Origin: Chlorobium sp.
Lineage (GTDB): Bacteria; Bacteroidota; Chlorobiia; Chlorobiales; Chlorobiaceae
DNA: 63,966 nt
Assembly (NCBI GenBank): GCA_028280025.1
Contig: JANQMO010000016.1
Location: 1 to 63,966 of the forward strand
Direction of reading: 5' to 3'
The notes beneath the pieces are model-generated. The model was given only the letters and a program-made list of their open reading frames with translations, was not told the origin of the DNA and did not search any database. The position numbers were made by a program, and so were the translations under genes. The number at the start of each line of letters is the position of its first letter. The first letter of the stretch is position 1. Shown in pieces: positions 8,169 to 18,141 of this stretch.

Positions 8169-9548
8169 TTATTGTTTGTTGCTTCTCCGAAAAGCCGACC
8201 CTGGGATCGCAAAAAACACAAGCAGGTTGGTGATCGATCCGATGACAAGTCCGTCGATCCCGAAAGGGGCATGAAGAAGGCTGTTCCACACCAGTACGGC
8301 ACCGATACCCGCTGCTGCGCCTCCTGCGAAACGTGCAGGGGTGGTCCTGAATCCCAAAATTGCGGCACAGAGCGGCGGTACCACCGTAGGAGCCCAGAAG
8401 CCATAGGCATAAATGAGAATATCGAGGACGCTCTCTATCGTTAACGCAAAAACGATTGAAAGAACGCCGACCAGGAGGGTAACGATTCGCGCGACGAACA
8501 GTTCCGATGCTGCCTTCATCGGTTTGCCCTTCAGGGGCCGGAAAATATCGTTGCTGAACGATATAGCCGCCCCGTTGAGAAAAGAGTCTGCAGATGACAT
8601 GATGATCGATATAATCGCGGCGACCATAACGCCCTGCAAAACGGGGTCGAGAGATTCCTTGATGACGAACGGCATGGCAAGGTTCGGATTCAGCCCCGGA
8701 TCGATCGCAAGAGCTACGAGGCCGACAAGGCCTGTTACAGCAAAAAAAGGAACAGAAAACAAACCGCTGAATATGGTTCCCCGGGAAACTTCTTTTGTAT
8801 CCCTGCCGATCAAAAGACGCTGAACATAGGGAGGCACCAGGGTTTCTCCAAGCATGAACGTAACAAAAAGCCCCGCGAGGGACAGCAGCCCTGCAGGCTC
8901 CGATGATAGCGCCAGATGCCCGGAAGGAACCGATCCGGAAACACTATCCCATCCACCGGCCTCGCGGATTCCGAAAAAGAGTGTCAGGGGAATACCGACG
9001 GCAAGCACGATGAACTGCATAACATCGGTCCATATTACCGCACGCATGCCCCCCACCGTCGAATAGGCTATCACGATTCCGCAGCCGATAAGGATGCCGG
9101 TCATCCTGTCGAGTCCGAGAAACAAATTGAAAATGTAACCCATGGCACTGACCTGTGCACCCATGATCCCGGCACAGAGAACGACGCCGAAAATCCCGCT
9201 GAAAATCCTCGCAGCTTTCCCGTAATGCGGCTCCATGATGTCGCCTATCGATATTGCGCCGGGGTACCTTTCCAGCCTTGGCGCGATGAAAAGACCCACC
9301 AGTACCTCCTTCAGGCTGAAGCCCCAGAGGGCGACAATGTTGGATATCCCCACAAGAAAAACCTTTTCGGCGTTGCCCATGGAAAACCCGCCCCCGATGA
9401 AAGAAGCCGAAAGCGTCGCGAAAATAACCAGCGAGCCGAACGACCTTCCTGCAACCGCGAAGTCCTCGAGCCCCTTCACCCTCCTGCCGGCAAGCATCCC
9501 GACGATCAATACCGCCGAGAGATACATGATGACGATGAGAGTTTCCAT
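8169..9548 (-). CDS. Sodium:solute symporter family (SSS) transporter
   Basis: 459 residues, almost wholly hydrophobic with around 12-13 predicted transmembrane helices. The start METLIVIMYLSAV and the motif GLEDFAVAGRSFG after the first helix, then ATLSASFIGGG, are typical of the SSS family (PutP/PanF relatives). It imports a small organic solute with Na+; the substrate cannot be read from the sequence. It is followed at a distance of 173 nt by the hybrid kinase gene on the same strand, but no operon is evident. Confidence 0.85.
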   Translation of the reverse strand: METLIVIMYLSAVLIVGMLAGRRVKGLEDFAVAGRSFGSLVIFATLSASFIGGGFSMGNAEKVFLVGISNIVALWGFSLKEVLVGLFIAPRLERYPGAISIGDIMEPHYGKAARIFSGIFGVVLCAGIMGAQVSAMGYIFNLFLGLDRMTGILIGCGIVIAYSTVGGMRAVIWTDVMQFIVLAVGIPLTLFFGIREAGGWDSVSGSVPSGHLALSSEPAGLLSLAGLFVTFMLGETLVPPYVQRLLIGRDTKEVSRGTIFSGLFSVPFFAVTGLVGLVALAIDPGLNPNLAMPFVIKESLDPVLQGVMVAAIISIIMSSADSFLNGAAISFSNDIFRPLKGKPMKAASELFVARIVTLLVGVLSIVFALTIESVLDILIYAYGFWAPTVVPPLCAAILGFRTTPARFAGGAAAGIGAVLVWNSLLHAPFGIDGLVIGSITNLLVFFAIPGSAFRRSNKQ

Positions 9549-9623
9549 TGGTCAGGCAATTAGTTCAAACAGACAGAAACATGCTGCCGCTCTTCATGGA
9601 GCAGTCAGACCTCATGACAACGG

Positions 9624-10058
9624 TCACTGCATGGGATGCAGATTCGCATGCGCGATCCAGCGCCATCCGTCACGCGTCAGGCGAAAAACCGAAATCCTCT
9701 GTGCGGGCATTTTCTCGAAGCGCTGATCATTGAAACTCTCTGCAGCACTTACCGTATAAGTAACGACCATCACATGTCCTTTCCGGGTTACCTTGACATT
9801 ATCGATCTCGAACGGGCCCAGGTCGAGATTCTTCAGCAGTGCCACCTGCTGGTCATGGTCTCGCGCACCGTCCCTGTGTGCTGACTGGAACGCCGGAGAC
9901 ATCCTCTGTTCAACCGCATCGATATTACCTGCAAGAATATCGGAAAACAACTGCCTGACAAGCCGCTCCCCCGTCTGCTGAGTTGTCTCCTCAGCCTGAA
10001 GCGGTACGACAAAACACAAAAGCAGAACAAAGCATGCAAACACGCTCCTTGCAGACAT
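9624..10058 (-). CDS. Exported NTF2/SnoaL-like protein
   Basis: The start chosen is ATG 10058, because GAGGAGG lies 7 nt upstream and a clean signal peptide follows (ARSVFACFVLLLCFVVPLQA); the longer frame has neither. The mature part of about 120 residues starts with a helix containing LFSDILAGNIDAVEQRM, and ends in VFRLTRDGWRWIAHANLHP, the pattern of SnoaL/DUF4440-type NTF2-like folds. Probably periplasmic, function unknown. Confidence 0.7.
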   Translation of the reverse strand: MSARSVFACFVLLLCFVVPLQAEETTQQTGERLVRQLFSDILAGNIDAVEQRMSPAFQSAHRDGARDHDQQVALLKNLDLGPFEIDNVKVTRKGHVMVVTYTVSAAESFNDQRFEKMPAQRISVFRLTRDGWRWIAHANLHPMQ

Positions 10059-10227
10059 GAAAACCTCCTCTATGATAGCGTTGTGTATTGTGTGACAAAA
10101 GGCGACCATACAACATCATAACGGGTACGGTAATCGCGGGGAATAACATCCTGGCGCCGCATGGAAAACTCCCGCAACGAACGTCCGGAGAGCAATACTG
10201 CAAAAACGATCGTCATAACTCTTGCTG

Positions 10228-10674
10228 CTACCTGATCCTTTTTTGCGGTTCGAGCTGCATGGTTTTCTGCAGCAGGTTGTCCTGACGCTGTATTGTCAGC
10301 GAAAGCTCCTTCTGAATGACTTCGGTCTGCTCTCTGGACAGTTCGATGTCCTGTGTGATCTTTTCTATCCTTGCCCGCTCATCCGGTCTCACCGAAGCCT
10401 TGATCTGCTTGAGCTCCGTGTTCACATCATCGAACTTCTCCTGCACTTCGGCAAGCTGGCCCTTGGCTTTTTCGACCTGCTGTTTTGCCGCCTTCACCTC
10501 GCGCTCCCATTCCCATCCTGCAAAGGAAGCTTTGGTAAAACCGGCCGACGTCAACGTTTTTTTGACAAGTGAAGGCGAAAGAAACAGCACCAGTACGACA
10601 AGGATAATGAGTCCCTCCCTGACCACGACGATCACCTCTTTTGCCACTGCAAGCAAAGACTTTTCCTTTTCCAT
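10228..10674 (-). CDS. Small membrane-anchored coiled-coil protein
   Basis: ATG 10674 is preceded by AAGGAGGG at good spacing, so the protein is about 148 residues. One transmembrane segment near the N-terminus (VREGLIILVVLVLFLSPSLV) is followed by a long charged helix rich in heptads (KAAKQQVEKAKGQLAEVQEK and onward) predicted to form a coiled coil. No named family was recognised. Confidence 0.7.
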   Translation of the reverse strand: MEKEKSLLAVAKEVIVVVREGLIILVVLVLFLSPSLVKKTLTSAGFTKASFAGWEWEREVKAAKQQVEKAKGQLAEVQEKFDDVNTELKQIKASVRPDERARIEKITQDIELSREQTEVIQKELSLTIQRQDNLLQKTMQLEPQKRIR

Positions 10675-10899
10675 TGACCCTCCTTCCTTTACTGTCAGAT
10701 AATAATCATGAGGCTGCCTTAAAAGCAACGCGTAATCACGATCAATCACCATGTATCAATTGCCGGTCTATAGTCATGCCGCCCCGCACAACAGATGCCG
10801 GCACTTCACCCATACCGTCTATGTTTAAAAGATGGCTCCCCGGAAGAAGCCCGAGGATGATTGAAAAAAGACAAATTGCCTGCCATTAGAGAATGCCTT

Positions 10900-11349
10900 T
10901 TATGTGTAATATTGACTGAACTCGTCGCTCGGAGAACGTTCGGAGTAGAGATAAAGGGAAATCCCGTTGGGGTCCTTGACCGCAAATCCCCTGTCTCCCC
11001 AGGGATGATCCTCGAGCGGAACAACCACATCGAGCCCTTCGTCCCGAAGCCTTTCGTGTTCAACGTCCGCGTCATCCACCTTGAAATTGTAGATAAGACC
11101 GGCACCGCTGCTCAGTTCATGCTCAGGCTGCTGCGGCGACATGAACTGTAACGTCGATGCCGGGTCTCCGAACTCCAGGTTAACGTACCAGCCGCAGTCA
11201 AATGTCACCTTTGCGCCGAAATGGCGAACATAAAAATCACGCGATTCAGCCACCTTGTCCGTGGTGAACGCAGCCGACAGTGATTGTATTGCCATCTTGT
11301 GTTTGTTTGGGAGATGTTCAGATATTGTCTTTTCTGAAAAGTAATCCAT
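10900..11349 (-). CDS. VOC-family (glyoxalase/bleomycin-resistance fold) protein
   Basis: 149 residues, or 131 if ATG 11295 is used (neither has a clear ribosome site). The beta-alpha-beta-beta-beta pattern of the vicinal oxygen chelate fold is visible: AAFTTDKVAESRDFYVRHFG at the start, the strand WYVNLEF, and the second half ending DHPWGDRGFAVKDPNGISLYL. The family includes metal-dependent dioxygenases, isomerases and drug-binding proteins; this one cannot be assigned a substrate. Confidence 0.8.
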   Translation of the reverse strand: MDYFSEKTISEHLPNKHKMAIQSLSAAFTTDKVAESRDFYVRHFGAKVTFDCGWYVNLEFGDPASTLQFMSPQQPEHELSSGAGLIYNFKVDDADVEHERLRDEGLDVVVPLEDHPWGDRGFAVKDPNGISLYLYSERSPSDEFSQYYT

Positions 11350-12025
11350 TTTTCAATTTTTCCGCACCATCGATCCGGTATGAACCGAAAGAAAAAAGAG
11401 AATGGTGAAAGTTATCGGGCATGAACATTACCCGGTATTGATAAATACGCTGAACACAAATGGATTGAAGAAAAAAACAGCAACAGGTGAAGGATAACCA
11501 CATGATATGCGCATTATAAAAGATCGTTTTCAATATATTTATCACTATTTGAGTATTTGTTGAAACACTCGGCTCGGGTATTATCAATTGCATAAACATA
11601 CTCGACCATACATTGCACATTCTGCCCATTTTGGAATCATCCCCTGCATCACTTTTCTACAGAACCTCATATATCAATTGATCGCTCGATACCTTTTCGA
11701 ACATTTATTTCTATACCCACATAACCATATATCACTATAGCAGTATTCACCCGAATATTATTTTTTCAAAAAAACACTTTGAAACTTACAAATATTATTT
11801 TAACATTTAATGTATTGGTGTATATGACAGACATGTTGTACTCATTGACAGGATGAACCTTCTGAACCTCTGATATATCGACAACAACCATATTCTTACC
11901 TTTTTCAGCCTTGCAATCCGAACGGAAAAAAACACACACTGCGCACGGCTCTACAATCAATCTCATGTGACCGCACCAAGCCGTGGCGGTCATCACGATA
12001 ACTATGTCTCTCATAACCCTTCAAC
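11350..12025. other. AT-rich intergenic region upstream of PAS kinase
   Basis: About 680 nt without a convincing gene. It is distinctly A+T-rich and lies between the divergently oriented VOC gene and PAS kinase gene, so it should hold both promoters. A perfect 10-bp palindrome ATCAATTGAT is at 11673-11682. The minus-strand frame at 11766-12014 has no family resemblance and is not called. Confidence 0.4.
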
Positions 12026-14938
12026 ATGAATCCCTCGAACTATGCCTATGATGTACTTGATGCTCTTTCACAGGAAGTAGCTGTACTTGACAAACATGGC
12101 ACCATCGTCTTTGTCAATAAAGCCTGGAAGGATTTTGGAAAAAACAATGGTGCTGCATCGAATTTCATAGGATGCACATATCTTGATTACTGTGATTGCG
12201 AATCGCAAGACTCCACGTGTGCATCAGCTGCGAATGGCATACAATCGATCCTTGAAGAGCGGAGAAAGTCTTTCACTCTTGAATACCCCTGCAACTCCCC
12301 CTGCGAAGAACGATGGTTTAAAATGACGGCAACCCCTCTTTGCGATGACAATAATGAGGGAATAGTGATCGTTCATGATAACATAACCGAAAGAAAACGG
12401 GCCGAAGAAAAAAATCTTGTACATAAAAACAAGCTGAATCTTATCGTCAATACGATTGACGCCGCCATTTTCGGTGTTGACATTTCCCTTTTGCAGCAAT
12501 ACTTCGATCTTCTCAGATCGTTACATATCACAAGCCTTCGAGATTATATTCGTGATAATCCCGGATTCTTAAAGGACACATCACGGCTTATAAAAATTGT
12601 TGACATTAATGATCGTGCATTGACGCTTTACAAAGCAAAGTCAGCAAAGACACTGGCATCAAGCAATCCCGGAAAACTGTTCTTCGGCCCTTCGATAAGG
12701 CCTTATATTTCTGCACTTGACGCCATATACAGAGATACGCCTGTTTTTGAGTATACCACCATTCAGCATGACATGGCGGGCTCGACATTTCACGCACTCG
12801 CCAAAATCGCTCTCCCCCAAAATCCGGAAAACAAAAACTGGCTGCTTATATGTGTCATAGACATTACAGAAATCAAAAATAATGAAAAGGCACTGAAAGA
12901 CGCTGAAAAATACCTCAACAGTATTGTTAACGGAATGTTCGATCCCATGCTCGTCATAGATAGAACGTTCACAATAACAGACCTGAACAATAGATTTATC
13001 GAGAAGCATGGCGGTCAACGGTCTCACTATATCGGAAAGAAATGCTATGATATCGGGCCAATGACAGGCAGAAAATGCGATATGGATCACAACTGCCCGA
13101 TAAAACAGGTTCAAAGGGACAAAAAGCCATTCGTTGCTGAACGCACGTACAATCTTTCAGGCAACGATATATGCTATTATCAGATAAGCACTTTTCCACT
13201 TTTCAATAATAAAGGTGAACTTGAAAAGTGCGTTGAAATATATCACGACATTACAAAAATCAAAGAAACCGAAAAGCATTTACTGGAAAAAAATGCTGAA
13301 TTCGAAAGCATATTTCATAATTCCCATGTCGGCATAATGGCTCTCAAAAGCGGACGTTACTTTGCAAGCGGCAATAAAAGACTTGCCGATATTTTAGGAT
13401 ATGACAATCCGGAAGAAATGGTTGGAATGAACATGCGGTCGTTACACCTCAATGAAGAACGCTTCATTTCATTTGGCAAGGAACATTACGACAAACTCAA
13501 GGAAGGTGTAAAGTTCCAGGTGGAATACCAGCTCAAACGTAAAGACGGAAAACCTGTGTGGTGCAGCCTTTCCGGTAAAGCACTGAATCCCGAGAATCTG
13601 GATGAGGGTGTCATATGGATTATTGATGATATAGAAGAACGGAAACGTGCCGAACAGACCCTTCAGGAAACCAACAAAAGACTTGAAAAAGCTACCGCCC
13701 GGGCAGAAGCCGCAAACAGGGCAAAGAGCAATTTTTTATCCAATATCAGTCATGAAATACGCACTCCCCTGAACGGAGTCATTGGAATGACAGGCATGCT
13801 CCTTGACTCGAATCTGAACAGGGATCAAAAACATTATACTCAAATCATCGATTCATGCGGCAAATCATTGCTGAATCTCGTCAACGATCTGCTTGATTTC
13901 AGCAGAATGGAGGCCGGTAAAATAGCTATCGAAGCAGTTGACTTCAAGCTGATCTCTCTTATAGAAACTGTGGCCGATCGAGTATCATTAAAAGCAAAGC
14001 AAAAAGGTATCGAACTTCTTTACGATATAGACAGCAATGCCCCATCCTATCTCAACGGAGATCCGGAAAGATTATGCCAGATACTCACAAACCTGGCCGA
14101 TAATGCAATAAAATTCACGGAACAAGGGTCCGTCACTATTTCCGCAAACCTTGAATCAGAAGATGAAATGCAGGCAAAACTCCGCTTTTCCGTCCGTGAC
14201 ACCGGCATAGGTATTGCCGAAGAATTTCTTGATCTGTTGTTTGAACGCTTTACGCAGGAAGACGAGTCGACAAAACGAAAATATGGTGGCACAGGTCTTG
14301 GCCTGGCAATAACAAAGCAGTTAACCAAAATGATGGGCGGGCAAATCGGCGCCAGTAGTCAAAAAGGAATCGGTTCGGAATTCTGGATTTCCGTGCCCTT
14401 CAGAAAACAAACAGTAACGAAAGAGAACGATCAAAAGAAAAAAACCGGAACGTCAATCCAGGAAAAGCTGAAAGCAAATGAACACGATCTTCCAGGAATT
14501 CAACAAGTGAGAATCCTTGTTGTCGATGACAGCAAGACCAATCTCATGGTAGCTGTACATATGGTAAAAAAAATGGGCTGCCAGGTTGACACTGCAGAAG
14601 ATGGGTTGAAAGCGATTCAAGCTTTGGCATCAAAACCTTACAGTCTTGTACTTATGGACCTGCAAATGCCCAATATGGATGGATATGAGTGCACTCGCGA
14701 AATCAGGGATCCCGACTCAAACGTCCTCGATCATAACCTTCCGATTATTGCCCTCACAGCACATACAAGAGAAGAGGATAGAAAGAAATGTATGGAATGC
14801 GGCATGAATGACCATCTTTCGAAACCGGTAAGGTACGAAACACTTAAAAATGCCATTGTCAAGCAGCTTTTTCACAATCGAAGCGTTGCGGCTCAATGTC
14901 CGTTTCCAGCCACAAGAAAAACAATCAGTACTGTATGA
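12026..14938 (+). CDS. Multi-PAS hybrid sensor histidine kinase with receiver domain
   Basis: 970 residues, cytosolic (no membrane segments). About four PAS-type modules: residues 7-118, 135-285, 295-415 and 425-545, the joints marked by the usual PAC ends (ITERKRAEEK, DITKIKETEK, IEERKRAEQ). The HisKA H-box NISHEIRTPLNG has H576; ATPase motifs are LADNAIKFTE, DTGIGI and GGTGLGL. A C-terminal receiver (about 835-950) has Asp878 in LMDLQMPNMDG. The third PAS carries several Cys (RKCDMDHNC), which could hold a cofactor or metal but this is unproven. No response regulator gene is adjacent. A strong terminator follows. Confidence 0.9.
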   Translation: MNPSNYAYDVLDALSQEVAVLDKHGTIVFVNKAWKDFGKNNGAASNFIGCTYLDYCDCESQDSTCASAANGIQSILEERRKSFTLEYPCNSPCEERWFKMTATPLCDDNNEGIVIVHDNITERKRAEEKNLVHKNKLNLIVNTIDAAIFGVDISLLQQYFDLLRSLHITSLRDYIRDNPGFLKDTSRLIKIVDINDRALTLYKAKSAKTLASSNPGKLFFGPSIRPYISALDAIYRDTPVFEYTTIQHDMAGSTFHALAKIALPQNPENKNWLLICVIDITEIKNNEKALKDAEKYLNSIVNGMFDPMLVIDRTFTITDLNNRFIEKHGGQRSHYIGKKCYDIGPMTGRKCDMDHNCPIKQVQRDKKPFVAERTYNLSGNDICYYQISTFPLFNNKGELEKCVEIYHDITKIKETEKHLLEKNAEFESIFHNSHVGIMALKSGRYFASGNKRLADILGYDNPEEMVGMNMRSLHLNEERFISFGKEHYDKLKEGVKFQVEYQLKRKDGKPVWCSLSGKALNPENLDEGVIWIIDDIEERKRAEQTLQETNKRLEKATARAEAANRAKSNFLSNISHEIRTPLNGVIGMTGMLLDSNLNRDQKHYTQIIDSCGKSLLNLVNDLLDFSRMEAGKIAIEAVDFKLISLIETVADRVSLKAKQKGIELLYDIDSNAPSYLNGDPERLCQILTNLADNAIKFTEQGSVTISANLESEDEMQAKLRFSVRDTGIGIAEEFLDLLFERFTQEDESTKRKYGGTGLGLAITKQLTKMMGGQIGASSQKGIGSEFWISVPFRKQTVTKENDQKKKTGTSIQEKLKANEHDLPGIQQVRILVVDDSKTNLMVAVHMVKKMGCQVDTAEDGLKAIQALASKPYSLVLMDLQMPNMDGYECTREIRDPDSNVLDHNLPIIALTAHTREEDRKKCMECGMNDHLSKPVRYETLKNAIVKQLFHNRSVAAQCPFPATRKTISTV

Positions 14939-14978
14939 AAACACCTGACAGAAAGAAAAGGTCCCCCATTACCTGAAT

Positions 14979-15014
14979 AACCTCCCTGGCTCCCCCATAC
15001 GGGGAGGTTTTTTT
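14979..15014 (+). terminator. Rho-independent terminator after PAS kinase
   Basis: AACCTCCC (14979-14986) pairs with GGGAGGTT (15002-15009), and a run of seven T follows to 15014. Convincing for plus-strand transcription. Confidence 0.9.
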
Positions 15015-15085
15015 GTCATCCTGAATTGCAATCGGATATGCCGGGACAAAACTCTCGATATACCGCAAGCTCAGCTACCGGAATC

Positions 15086-15604
15086 TCAATGCTCCGGCTC
15101 TCCATTTGCCTTGAACGCTTCATGGAACGTAACGCTGCCCTCGGGCATGTGCCCGTCGAAAGAGAGGGCAAAGAAAACCTCCGGCGGTATACCCTCATGC
15201 ACAAGTCCCGGAGCGTTATCGAATCCGAAACGCCGGTAGTATTCAGGGTGTCCAACGAGACAACATCCGCGTGCGCCGCGTTCTTTCAGCCGTGACAACC
15301 CTTCCTGAATAAGGGAACTGCCGATACCCCGGCGCTGGAATTGCGGCAGGACGGACACGGGCCCAAGTCCATACCAGTCCCTGGTCCCGTCGGAAAGCAT
15401 CACTGGCGAGAACGCGATATGACCGACCACACGACCGCCAATGTCCGCCACCAGGGAAATGTTGAGCGCACCGGCCCGGCGCAACGCCTCGATCACGAAC
15501 TGTTCGGTCTGATCACTGACCTCCAGGGTTTTGAAGGCTTCGACTGTAACCGCTGTTATCTCAAGAACATCGTCATTTGTTTCGTCCCGTATTATCACTT
15601 CCAT
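15086..15604 (-). CDS. GNAT-family N-acetyltransferase (YhbS-like)
   Basis: About 172 residues from ATG 15604 (a GTG two codons upstream is also possible). The GNAT acetyl-CoA binding signature is clear: GLGPVSVLPQFQRRGIGSSL, where QRRGIG is the pyrophosphate loop. The N-terminus (IIRDETNDDVLEITAVTVEA) and the tail (GHPEYYRRFGFDNAPGLVHE) match predicted acetyltransferases of the YhbS group. Substrate unknown. Convergent with the plus-strand kinase, separated by its terminator. Confidence 0.85.
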   Translation of the reverse strand: MEVIIRDETNDDVLEITAVTVEAFKTLEVSDQTEQFVIEALRRAGALNISLVADIGGRVVGHIAFSPVMLSDGTRDWYGLGPVSVLPQFQRRGIGSSLIQEGLSRLKERGARGCCLVGHPEYYRRFGFDNAPGLVHEGIPPEVFFALSFDGHMPEGSVTFHEAFKANGEPEH

Positions 15605-15689
15605 ACGCACAATTTGAATACAATGTTGGAAAAATACTCTATTTTTTCCCGTCAGTCACCCAGATGTTTTCACTTTCAGGATAACCGCA

Positions 15690-17024
15690 TTACTTGCCGG
15701 AGTCCGCGGGACGGCCGAACAGCGTAAGATACATCAGACGGTAGATGTCGCTGTTGTCGCAGCTTCCGCTCCGCAGCGCTTCGGCATTCAGGCCTTCAGC
15801 TCTCGCAAGGATCCCGCCGGCACCATCCTCGAAACCCGACCATGCGATGCCGAAAGGCAATGATCGTCCGAACTGGTCCGGCTTTGCAAGAAATGGCAGG
15901 GTTCCTGTCCCGTCACGCCCGTCCAGGGGGGCGCCGTTCCTTGTAGTCCTTGATAGTGGTTGCCCGGCACGATCGGGCGTGAACGCGATCACTTCAAGGC
16001 CGCTTGCATCGCTGTCTGCGGCTGTCAGGAGAAGCGTGTCGGAATGACGCTTCAGGAAGTCCCGGAGAACGCCATACGCAACATCAGCCCTCTGTAACGC
16101 TTCGATGGAACCGGCGGCATTGTTGACGTTACCGAAGTTGTCGGTACCCTCTTCTTCGACAACAAGAAAGAAGCGTTTGCCGCTTTTTGACAGAATATCG
16201 AGCGCGGCAGCCGTCATTTCAGCCACAGTCGGAGCATCGGGTTCATAGAGCGGCAATCCCTGTTTCCGCAGCTCTTCTTCTTTCTTGTCATGAAATGTAT
16301 GGTCATGGGCAAAAACACCGAGAACTCTTTTTGTATCTGCCGGAAGCGCAAGGAGCTCATCACGGGTATACACCACAGTGTAACCGAGCTTTTCCGCTTC
16401 TGCAATCAGATCCTTGCCGTCAGTGCGCGCACCCTTTCCGTGGCGCCCACTGACGCCTTTTGGAAGCAGCCACTGCTCACCGCCGGACAGAATGACCTGG
16501 GCGCCGCTGAGAACAATCTGCTGCGCTATATCCGCCCCGTTTCTCCGGCTCTCGCTCGACGCGAGAAAAACACCGGTGCCGGGTTCGTCGATATTGCCTG
16601 AATTGACAACACCGACCGGCATACCTGCCTCGATCGCTTCGCGCATGATGCTCATCGGCTTGCCTGAAAGCGCCGTCAGCGGCCGATCTCGATCCATACC
16701 ATAGGAATCGGGATCGACCTTCACGCCGAATGCATGAGTAGTCGCGCCTCCGTGTGACGTAGCCGTCAGCCTTGTCTTCATGTGTCCCCGGTAAACGGCC
16801 ATTTCAGGCAGGCGGTCCCAGTTGATCATACCGTCCGGCCCTGCAATCATCATGCGGGCGGCAGTCCAGTGCGAAACGCTGGTACCGTCAGGATGGAAAA
16901 AGATAACGTTGCCCTTCTTGTGTTTTTTCAAGGGTGCAAGGTGCGTCGCCGCACCGGCATCGACGACAATACCCAGCAAAAAAGCAACGATTGCCACCCA
17001 GCGAAAAGCCATATGAAGCATCAT
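15690..17024 (-). CDS. PhoA-fold alkaline-phosphatase-like protein lacking usual zinc ligands
   Basis: Start ATG 17024 is preceded by AGGAGG 7 nt upstream and begins a signal peptide (FRWVAIVAFLLGIVVDAGA); about 444 residues. The fold matches the alkaline phosphatase superfamily: FFHPDGTSVSHWTAARM holds the first metal Asp, TSHGGATTHAFGVK the nucleophile region, VVEEEGTD the later Glu/Asp. Yet the usual D-x-x-x-H reads D-N-F-G-N, the usual T-A-D-H reads T-A-A-D-S, and the final His position reads A-W-S-G. So all three classical zinc His appear lost. Likely periplasmic, activity uncertain. Confidence 0.75.
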   Translation of the reverse strand: MMLHMAFRWVAIVAFLLGIVVDAGAATHLAPLKKHKKGNVIFFHPDGTSVSHWTAARMMIAGPDGMINWDRLPEMAVYRGHMKTRLTATSHGGATTHAFGVKVDPDSYGMDRDRPLTALSGKPMSIMREAIEAGMPVGVVNSGNIDEPGTGVFLASSESRRNGADIAQQIVLSGAQVILSGGEQWLLPKGVSGRHGKGARTDGKDLIAEAEKLGYTVVYTRDELLALPADTKRVLGVFAHDHTFHDKKEEELRKQGLPLYEPDAPTVAEMTAAALDILSKSGKRFFLVVEEEGTDNFGNVNNAAGSIEALQRADVAYGVLRDFLKRHSDTLLLTAADSDASGLEVIAFTPDRAGQPLSRTTRNGAPLDGRDGTGTLPFLAKPDQFGRSLPFGIAWSGFEDGAGGILARAEGLNAEALRSGSCDNSDIYRLMYLTLFGRPADSGK

Positions 17025-17173
17025 GAGTATACCTCCTGTTACAATTGTCCTGAACGGTCCGAGAATGTAAACAAACAAGGTATCTGATTGCCGGGAATAC
17101 TCTTTGGATTGTTTCAATTATTTTTCAATACCAACCGGTCATCTTCTTCTATTATTGAATATAGTCGCCTATT

Positions 17174-18118
17174 TTGACTGTATGGTCCACTCAGAAAAAT
17201 GAACAACAAATATACCATATCCTGAAAACCTTATGGTTCAAACATATCGTGCCTCTCCACTTTTTCAGATATAAACTGCACCTCTCTTTGCTTTCGGCAG
17301 TTGCAGCCGCAAGCTGGTCGATATTTTTCGATATCCCGGTCAACGGGTGGGCCCTCCTTTGCGTTTTCCTGCTCACCTTTTCAATTTATCAGGACAACCG
17401 GCTGACCGATGATGTCGAAGATGCCGCCAACGACCCCGAAGGCTTGCAGGACGCCGTTCAAAACAAAAACCTCATAACCTACGCGACCTTCTACCCGCTC
17501 TCGATCACATGCCTCGTCATCGCGTTTCAGTTCGGGCAACCGGCTTTCTGGACAACGGTGATCGTCATCCTTATCGGCTTCCTCTACAACCATAAATGCT
17601 TCCCTGACTTTGTCTCCGCTCGTCTCAACGGGGCACGGCGTCTGAAAGACATCTACATCGTAAAAAATCTCACCCCGCCGCTCGACTGGGCGACCGCGCT
17701 TGTCTTTCTGCCCCTGTTTTTTGCAGGACAGCCGCTCTTCCTCCAGGCATGGATATGCTGGGGCTATATTTTTGTGTGTGCGTTTTTTATCGAAGTGATG
17801 TGGGACATGCGGGACAGCCGGGGGGACCTCATGAGCGGCATCAAAACCATCGCCAACACGCTCCCCTTCCGGCAGACCAAAGAGCTGCTCATCGCCACGA
17901 GTCTTGTCTCCGGAGCGGTGATGCTCTATTTCACTCTCATGACAATCCTGCCGGCAGCATCCTATTTCCTCCTGGTCAACAACGCTGCAGTGATCGTGAT
18001 CGCAAGCCTCTACAGGGAAAAAGAAGAAGCGTTCATGCGCAAGATCAGCGACCTGACCATCCTTCTCGCCACAATCCTCTTCGTATCCTTCGGCCTGATC
18101 GCTTATTTTTCAAAGTGA
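17174..18118 (+). CDS. UbiA-superfamily prenyltransferase
   Basis: 314 residues in the open frame, whose first codon is TTG (no ATG nearby; the true start may lie slightly inside). Eight or nine hydrophobic helices. The two Asp-rich motifs of UbiA enzymes are present: NRLTDDVEDAANDPE early and MWDMRDSRGD later, both used to bind the isoprenyl diphosphate through Mg2+. Members include quinone, chlorophyll/bacteriochlorophyll and lipid prenyltransferases. In a phototroph the acceptor could be a quinone or chlorin, but this cannot be decided here. Confidence 0.75.
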   Translation: MTVWSTQKNEQQIYHILKTLWFKHIVPLHFFRYKLHLSLLSAVAAASWSIFFDIPVNGWALLCVFLLTFSIYQDNRLTDDVEDAANDPEGLQDAVQNKNLITYATFYPLSITCLVIAFQFGQPAFWTTVIVILIGFLYNHKCFPDFVSARLNGARRLKDIYIVKNLTPPLDWATALVFLPLFFAGQPLFLQAWICWGYIFVCAFFIEVMWDMRDSRGDLMSGIKTIANTLPFRQTKELLIATSLVSGAVMLYFTLMTILPAASYFLLVNNAAVIVIASLYREKEEAFMRKISDLTILLATILFVSFGLIAYFSK

Positions 18119-18141
18119 ACCGTAAATATTTTTGAATCCAC

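Noticed and set aside
11766..12014. Minus-strand frame of 82 codons upstream of the PAS kinase
   Set aside because: No ribosome site, no recognisable family and typical AT-rich intergenic composition.
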